A model generated the notes under the pieces. The model saw nothing but the letters and a program-made list of their open reading frames with translations, was not told the origin of the DNA and searched no databases. This document shows, piece by piece, positions 63,881 through 64,000 of a stretch of DNA of 64,000 bases. The translations under genes were made by a program, and so were the position numbers. This DNA comes from Aeromicrobium marinum DSM 15272 (GTDB taxonomy: Bacteria > Actinomycetota > Actinomycetes > Propionibacteriales > Nocardioidaceae): the NCBI RefSeq assembly GCF_000160775.2, contig NZ_CM001024.1, forward strand, positions 1,926,609-1,990,608, given 5' to 3'. Numbering within the stretch: position 1 is the stretch's first letter; every line of letters begins with the position of its first letter.

Positions 63881-64000
63881 GCGCTCGTGCTCGCTGGCGC
63901 TCGCACTGCCTCCGTGCACTCCGCAGAGCTCCGTGCCCGGGCGCTTCTCGTCGCTGCGCTCCTCGTTGCTGGTCACCTCGTCGGGAGCGTCGCGAGGGGG

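Noticed and set aside
63881..64000. Possible gene or RNA at the right edge
   Set aside because: Only short GCTCG-rich repeats, with no convincing frame, start site or structure.

Overview
The window is very GC-rich, almost fully coding DNA of a high-GC Gram-positive (Actinomycetota). Gene content and gene order point to a chromosome of the Propionibacteriales, perhaps a Nocardioidaceae such as Aeromicrobium or Nocardioides; the genus is an inference. Supporting signs are: perM-like/purN/purH next to sucD/sucC and pcrA, the mdh/DUF3017/folD group, and the guaA / choD-like / guaB3 / guaB / groEL / groES string. All of these are recognisable actinobacterial neighbourhoods. I see no prophage, insertion sequence, CRISPR array, tRNA or rRNA. 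The window is ordinary core chromosome with some accessory insertions.

Layout. 1-4214: end of purU, then a sulfate ABC importer operon (cysP-cysT-cysW-cysA). 4244-7776: a large LuxR-type ATPase regulator flanked by two outward-facing lipoprotein genes, each preceded by a near-identical 17-bp operator. 7749-16000: MFS exporter, AlkZ-like protein, mdh, DUF3017/folD, a secreted CocE-type hydrolase facing a TetR gene, and an EamA permease. 16029-23428: purH, purN, a PerM-like membrane protein, a membrane-anchored sigma-factor-like protein, and sucD/sucC. 23602-31458: epoxide-hydrolase-like enzyme, degenerate B12-domain protein, M23 peptidase, CDP-alcohol phosphatidyltransferase with a small VTT-like protein, pcrA, GntR with a 13-codon leader, GNAT, MpaB-like oxygenase. 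31533-38362: TetR, zwf, a TetR/hydrolase pair sharing a perfect palindrome, a BenE permease and a two-domain fatty acyl-CoA reductase. 38465-44018: a complete Mrp Na+/H+ antiporter operon. 44182-49587: acyl-CoA synthetase, then a MacRS/LiaRS-like two-component system divergent from three PspC-type membrane proteins. 49505-57863: GDPD, GGT, guaA, a 6C-like small RNA, choD-like GMC oxidase, gabD2-like dehydrogenase, GNAT. 57860-63737: guaB3, guaB, an iron-regulated siderophore-binding lipoprotein, groEL, groES under two CIRCE elements.

Themes. Purine synthesis is spread through the window (purU, folD, purN, purH, guaA, guaB, guaB3). Envelope sensing recurs: the lipoprotein/LuxR module, the membrane sigma-like protein, and the PspC cluster. 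At least thirteen genes have a TANNNT -10 box ending exactly 6 or 7 bases before the start codon, so leaderless transcripts appear common; this also decided several starts. Three long interrupted hairpins sit just after the stop codons of mdh, the GMC oxidase and guaB.

The most unusual features, in my reading, are the LuxR/lipoprotein module with its duplicated, co-oriented operators (4640-4656 and 7198-7214), the fusion of a sigma-like domain to a membrane helix and an extracytoplasmic sensor (19452-21269), and the 6C-like RNA (about 53790-53885). All functional statements come from reading the sequence and family knowledge; no database search was run.
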